Assembly: GCA_900554595.1 (NCBI GenBank)
Contig: USHZ01000004.1
Span: forward strand, 1-35,403
Reading direction: 5' to 3'
DNA from: an uncultured Collinsella sp.
GTDB taxonomy: Bacteria > Actinomycetota > Coriobacteriia > Coriobacteriales > Coriobacteriaceae
Length of the DNA stretch: 35,403 nucleotides
The notes under the pieces were generated by a model, which was not told the DNA's origin, did not search any database, and saw nothing but the letters and a program-made list of their open reading frames with translations. Shown here one piece after another: positions 32,517 to 35,403 of the stretch. Each line of letters opens with the position of its first letter. Positions within the stretch are counted from its first letter, which is position 1. The translations under genes were made by a program, and so were the position numbers.

Positions 32517-33881
32517 ATGGCGGACGAGCGTTGCGTTGGCGAGTTGCTCGACGAGCTGTTTGGCTTTGAGTCGGTGGCCAGGCGTCAGACGGCGCTTGAG
32601 CAGTACGATCGCGGAGAGTTGGTGCGCAAGGCGCGCTCTCGCGAGCTGCTGGGCGTGCTTAGGGGCGTCGAGGCTGCCGAGCACGCTGCGCGCGACTCTG
32701 CCGTGCGGGCTGTTGATACGTACGTGCGCCGTGTTGAGGGTGCGGCCCTTGCGCGCGCTCGCAAGCAGACAGGCGTTGTGGGTCCGCTGCAGATGGAGCG
32801 GCGCTATGCTGCCTTTTTGCGCATGGAAGACAAGGCTGAGCTGCTGGCGCGCCTGGAACAGACGCTTGCGTTTATCGAGGTTAAGCTGCGTGCGAATACG
32901 GCTGACAGGGTTCGTGCGGCGTACGAGGCTGCGGGGGCCTTGGTGTTGCGGGATGCGGCACGCCTGAGTGACGTGCGCGTTGTGGATGCCGTGCCCCTGG
33001 ATGCCGATCTGCTGTGCACGCAGCTGGAGCAGTTGCGTTGTGCCGCCGATGCGACGGACCTTGCGGGTATGATCACAGCGACGTTTGAGTCCGAGCTGAG
33101 TGCGACAGGGTCGCAGGGCGCTGGCGGGTTTACGGGCGATTTGGCTGGCGATGTTGCTAGTGACGTGGCGTTGGGGCGTGAACTTACCAACGTGCGCGGC
33201 GCTGCGCGGCGAGCGCGCTTGGCGGCTCAGGCGTATCGGGCCGAGCGTGCCGCCCGCGTTACGGGGAGCACGGTGGAGCCGGTATCGTTGCCCGAGTCTG
33301 TGTGCGTTGCGTGTGAGACGGCGTGCGATGCCGGGGAGCTTTCCGAGTTGCTCGCTCAGGTTAAGAAGTCGTTTGAGACCTACCGTCGTGTTGTTGCCGA
33401 CGGCGGGTTGTTCTGTGCGTTTGGCTCTGGCTCACCGCATGGGATTTGCCGGGGCTCGAGCTATTTAGACTACGATTCACGGCTTGACGAAGACGTGCTG
33501 GTGGGCGAGTACGACGGCGCTACCAGGCATGATGTTCGGCGTGAGGTCGCGATTCCCGAGCTTGTGGATGAGGCTTCGACTGATGGCGGCGACTCGCTCG
33601 AGGTTGCCGTGGCACGCATGCGCGAGTTCAATGAGCGTCGCTACGATGGTGTGCTGGATGAGGACCCTGCGCGCCATGTGAATGCGTTTTGGTATGGACT
33701 CAAAAAGCTCAGCCAGTATTGCGAGGCAGCCGTGCGTGTGGACGTGCGTGCTTGGGATTGCTTTATCGATAAGGTGCAGTTCGCCTACGATGAACCCGTG
33801 GGCCGTTTGGCCACGCAGATGGACGACAAGCAGGTTGAGGCTTTTGTCGCTGCCGTGGATGCGCTCGGCACTGACGAGTAA
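32517..33881 (+). CDS. Unrecognised alanine/arginine-rich helical protein
   Basis: 454 aa, ATG 32517 with a strong AAGGAGG site 7 nt upstream, so it is a real gene. I do not recognise the family. Residues 1-200 are helical and rich in Ala, Arg and Leu; residues ~205-245 include a Gly/Ala-rich segment (GSQGAGGFTGDLAGDVASDV). The C-terminal half is more mixed, with FCAFGSGSPHGICRGSSYLD near 301-320 and a Trp-containing end (NAFWYGLKKLSQYCEAAVRV). No Walker, nuclease or membrane motif. It is 74 nt downstream of brxL and may be read through from the BREX operon. Its belonging to the defence system is unproven. Codon use is rich in GTG/GCG like the 3' half of brxL. Confidence 0.75.
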   Translation: MADERCVGELLDELFGFESVARRQTALEQYDRGELVRKARSRELLGVLRGVEAAEHAARDSAVRAVDTYVRRVEGAALARARKQTGVVGPLQMERRYAAFLRMEDKAELLARLEQTLAFIEVKLRANTADRVRAAYEAAGALVLRDAARLSDVRVVDAVPLDADLLCTQLEQLRCAADATDLAGMITATFESELSATGSQGAGGFTGDLAGDVASDVALGRELTNVRGAARRARLAAQAYRAERAARVTGSTVEPVSLPESVCVACETACDAGELSELLAQVKKSFETYRRVVADGGLFCAFGSGSPHGICRGSSYLDYDSRLDEDVLVGEYDGATRHDVRREVAIPELVDEASTDGGDSLEVAVARMREFNERRYDGVLDEDPARHVNAFWYGLKKLSQYCEAAVRVDVRAWDCFIDKVQFAYDEPVGRLATQMDDKQVEAFVAAVDALGTDE

Positions 33882-33908
33882 GGGCCTGGTTTGGCGGGAG
33901 GTTTCACC

Positions 33909-34133
33909 ATGAAAATCGAAGTCGATGTCGATCAGCTGCGCGAGAGCCTACGCGACCGCGCGGGGAGTGCGGCGGGCGTGGGCTTTTCGGCCGCTATGCT
34001 CGACGTAGTGGATATCGAGGACGAGTCGCCCCAAGAGCTCCTAGCCCGAATCGAACGCGAAGGCCTCGACCTCCGCGACTTTGCCGTCGACGATGACGCG
34101 GACGATGACTACGGCGCAGACGAGGACTGGTAG
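33909..34133 (+). CDS. Small acidic protein
   Basis: 74 aa from ATG 33909, with GGGAGG 7 nt upstream; an in-frame TTG at 33891 would overlap that site and is not used. It begins KIEVDVDQLRESLRDRAGSA and ends in an Asp/Glu-rich tail (about 55-74, roughly half acidic). No recognised family. It is 27 nt after the 454-aa gene, so the pair is probably one transcript. Very acidic small proteins near defence genes can be DNA mimics or inhibitors, but nothing here shows that. The transcript ends at the long hairpin that follows. Confidence 0.6.
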   Translation: MKIEVDVDQLRESLRDRAGSAAGVGFSAAMLDVVDIEDESPQELLARIEREGLDLRDFAVDDDADDDYGADEDW

Positions 34134-34152
34134 CCGCGATTGAACTTCAACT

Positions 34153-34248
34153 CCATCCCCTAAATAACTTGCGGTGAAATAGGGGCTGTTTAGGCTGTTA
34201 GAAGGCCTATTCAGTCCCTATTTCACCGCAACTTATGGGTGGGGATGG
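34153..34248. repeat. Long imperfect inverted repeat between convergent genes
   Basis: The arms run from 34153 to ~34195 and from ~34205 to 34248, around a 9-nt loop. CCATCCCC pairs with GGGGATGG at the outside; TTGCGGTGAAATAGGG with CCCTATTTCACCGCAA in the middle; and TAGGC with GCCTA near the loop, with a few mismatches between. It abuts the stop codon of the antiporter gene. It may be a bidirectional terminator, a REP-like element or a small non-autonomous transposon relic. Confidence 0.75.
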
Positions 34249-35403
34249 CTACGACGCCAGGGTGGCAATGACGGCTTCGTCGCCGGCGTATATGAGGGTG
34301 TTGCCGTCGGGGATGATCGTTTGACCTTCGCGCTTGAGCATCACGACGATAAAGGGGCGCTTGCCCTGCGGCACATCGCGCAGGCGCTGGCCGGCCAGGC
34401 GGCCGTGGGGTGTCACGGTGACCTCGCGCAGCGTAACCTCGGCACGCTCTTCAAACGTCGGCGCGGCCATAACCAGAAGGTCGCCTTCTTCAATTACGGT
34501 ATCACCGTTGGGCAGCACCGGGTGCGCGCCATCGCGCAGCACCAGGACCACGAGCATGTCCGTGACGCTGCCAATATCGGCGAGCGAGCGTCCGGCGAAC
34601 GGATGTCCCGCACCCACCTTGAGCTTAACGAACGACATACCGTCCTCGTCGCGGTAATCGTTAAACGTACGGCGCACGTCGCCTTCCGCGTCGATCATGT
34701 CGAGCTTCTTTGCCACCGCCGGCAGCAGCGAGCCCTGCACCACAATGCTCGACACGGCAATTACAAAGACCAGGTCAAACAGGTCGTGACCGCCGGGAAC
34801 ACCGGCCACAACGGCAAAGAGGCTAAAGACGACCGAAGCCGCGCCGCGCAGGCCCGCCCAGCTTACGAGTGCTACCTGGCGAGGATTGGTCTTAAAGGGC
34901 GCCAGTAGCACGCCAACGGCGATGGGGCGGCTCACGAAGAGCATAAACGCCATGAGCGCCAGGCCCGGCAACAGCATTTGCGGCAGGCGGGCGGGCGTCA
35001 CGAGCAGGCCCAGCAAAAAGAAGATGGTCATTTCGGCCATCTCGGTGAGGGTGTCAAAGAAGTGCGCCAGCTCGACCTTGCCGGTGATATCGCTCGCGCC
35101 CAGCACAATGCCGGCAAGGTACACGGCCAAAAAGCCGTTGCCGCCCAGGTAGCTCGGCAGCGCGTAGGCGACGATGGCCACGGCGAACAAGAAGATAGTC
35201 TGCGCACCCTCGGCCGTTGCGTGCGCGCGCTCGATCAGGCGGCCAGATGCCCAGCCGATGACAATGCCCAGGCCTACCCCTAGGATAATCTGCTTGGCCA
35301 GCAGCACGGGGATGTTAATGTCGCCGCCAGCTGCGAGTGTGGCGAGCACGGCGGTGAGCATGTAGGCGACGGGATCGTTGGAGCCCGATTCGACCTCGAG
35401 CAG
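34249..35403 (-). CDS. CPA1-type cation/proton antiporter with two RCK_C domains, N-terminus cut by window edge
   Basis: Membrane antiporter that exchanges K+ or Na+ for H+. The window contains the last 384 residues; the visible part opens with LLEVESGSNDPVAYMLT, a conserved ion-site motif of NhaP2/CvrA-like carriers, so the start is beyond the right edge. Several hydrophobic helices follow, with SWAGLRGAASVVFSL as a second family motif. The soluble tail carries two TrkA-C/RCK_C-like units: about residues 255-315 (SFVKLKVGAGHPFAGRSLAD, ending VIEEGDLLVMAAP) and 325-384 (VTPHGRLAGQRLRD, ending IYAGDEAVIATL). These domains usually sense ligands and gate transport. It is convergent with the island and probably marks its right boundary. 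Confidence 0.9.
   Translation of the reverse strand: MLEVESGSNDPVAYMLTAVLATLAAGGDINIPVLLAKQIILGVGLGIVIGWASGRLIERAHATAEGAQTIFLFAVAIVAYALPSYLGGNGFLAVYLAGIVLGASDITGKVELAHFFDTLTEMAEMTIFFLLGLLVTPARLPQMLLPGLALMAFMLFVSRPIAVGVLLAPFKTNPRQVALVSWAGLRGAASVVFSLFAVVAGVPGGHDLFDLVFVIAVSSIVVQGSLLPAVAKKLDMIDAEGDVRRTFNDYRDEDGMSFVKLKVGAGHPFAGRSLADIGSVTDMLVVLVLRDGAHPVLPNGDTVIEEGDLLVMAAPTFEERAEVTLREVTVTPHGRLAGQRLRDVPQGKRPFIVVMLKREGQTIIPDGNTLIYAGDEAVIATLAS

Noticed and set aside
1..35403. CRISPR array, tRNA or rRNA genes
   Set aside because: No regularly spaced repeats, cloverleaf-like segments or rRNA sequence were seen on reading the gaps.

Overview
The window looks like chromosomal DNA of a high-GC gut actinobacterium, most likely a Collinsella-type coriobacterium. 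That is an inference from codon style, gene content and the flanking genes, not a database match. Ordinary genes lie at both ends: serine biosynthesis (serA, cut by the left edge, and serC) at 1-2306, and a CPA1-type cation/proton antiporter cut by the right edge at 34249-35403. The roughly 32 kb between them is a defence island.

Region 2440-14535 is a five-gene module I cannot match to a named system. A leftward SNF2-type helicase (979 aa) diverges across a ~300 bp intergenic region from a tight rightward operon. That operon encodes a 1526-aa protein with helix-hairpin-helix and winged-helix-like segments and an internal duplication, a ParB-like protein with a DGNRR motif, a second SNF2-like helicase, and an acidic coiled-coil protein.

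Region 14641-32442 is a type 1 BREX locus in canonical order: brxA, brxB, brxC, pglX, pglZ, brxL. The pglX gene is in two pieces. The methyltransferase and specificity part ends at 22110. The C-terminal part resumes as its own ORF at 26372. Between them lie 4.3 kb carrying a SIR2-like protein, a 527-aa coiled-coil protein that is a paralogue of the last gene of the upstream module, and a leftward DUF3800 protein bracketed by direct-repeat hairpins. Base composition changes sharply inside pglX near 21480-21500, so the AT-richer block seems to begin within the specificity domain and include the cargo. A 48-bp direct repeat containing TTGTTGCTCAACAA brackets the last two cargo genes; a related palindrome sits upstream of the 1526-aa gene.

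Region 32517-34133 holds two unrecognised genes, then a long imperfect hairpin at 34153-34248 that separates them from the convergent antiporter gene.

Likely working model: PglX (two chains, or a broken gene) modifies host DNA with BrxC, PglZ, BrxA and BrxB; BrxL takes part in blocking phage; the helicase/ParB-like module and the SIR2-like protein add further layers of defence. The cooperation between BREX and the extra genes is inference from proximity and from the shared paralogue.
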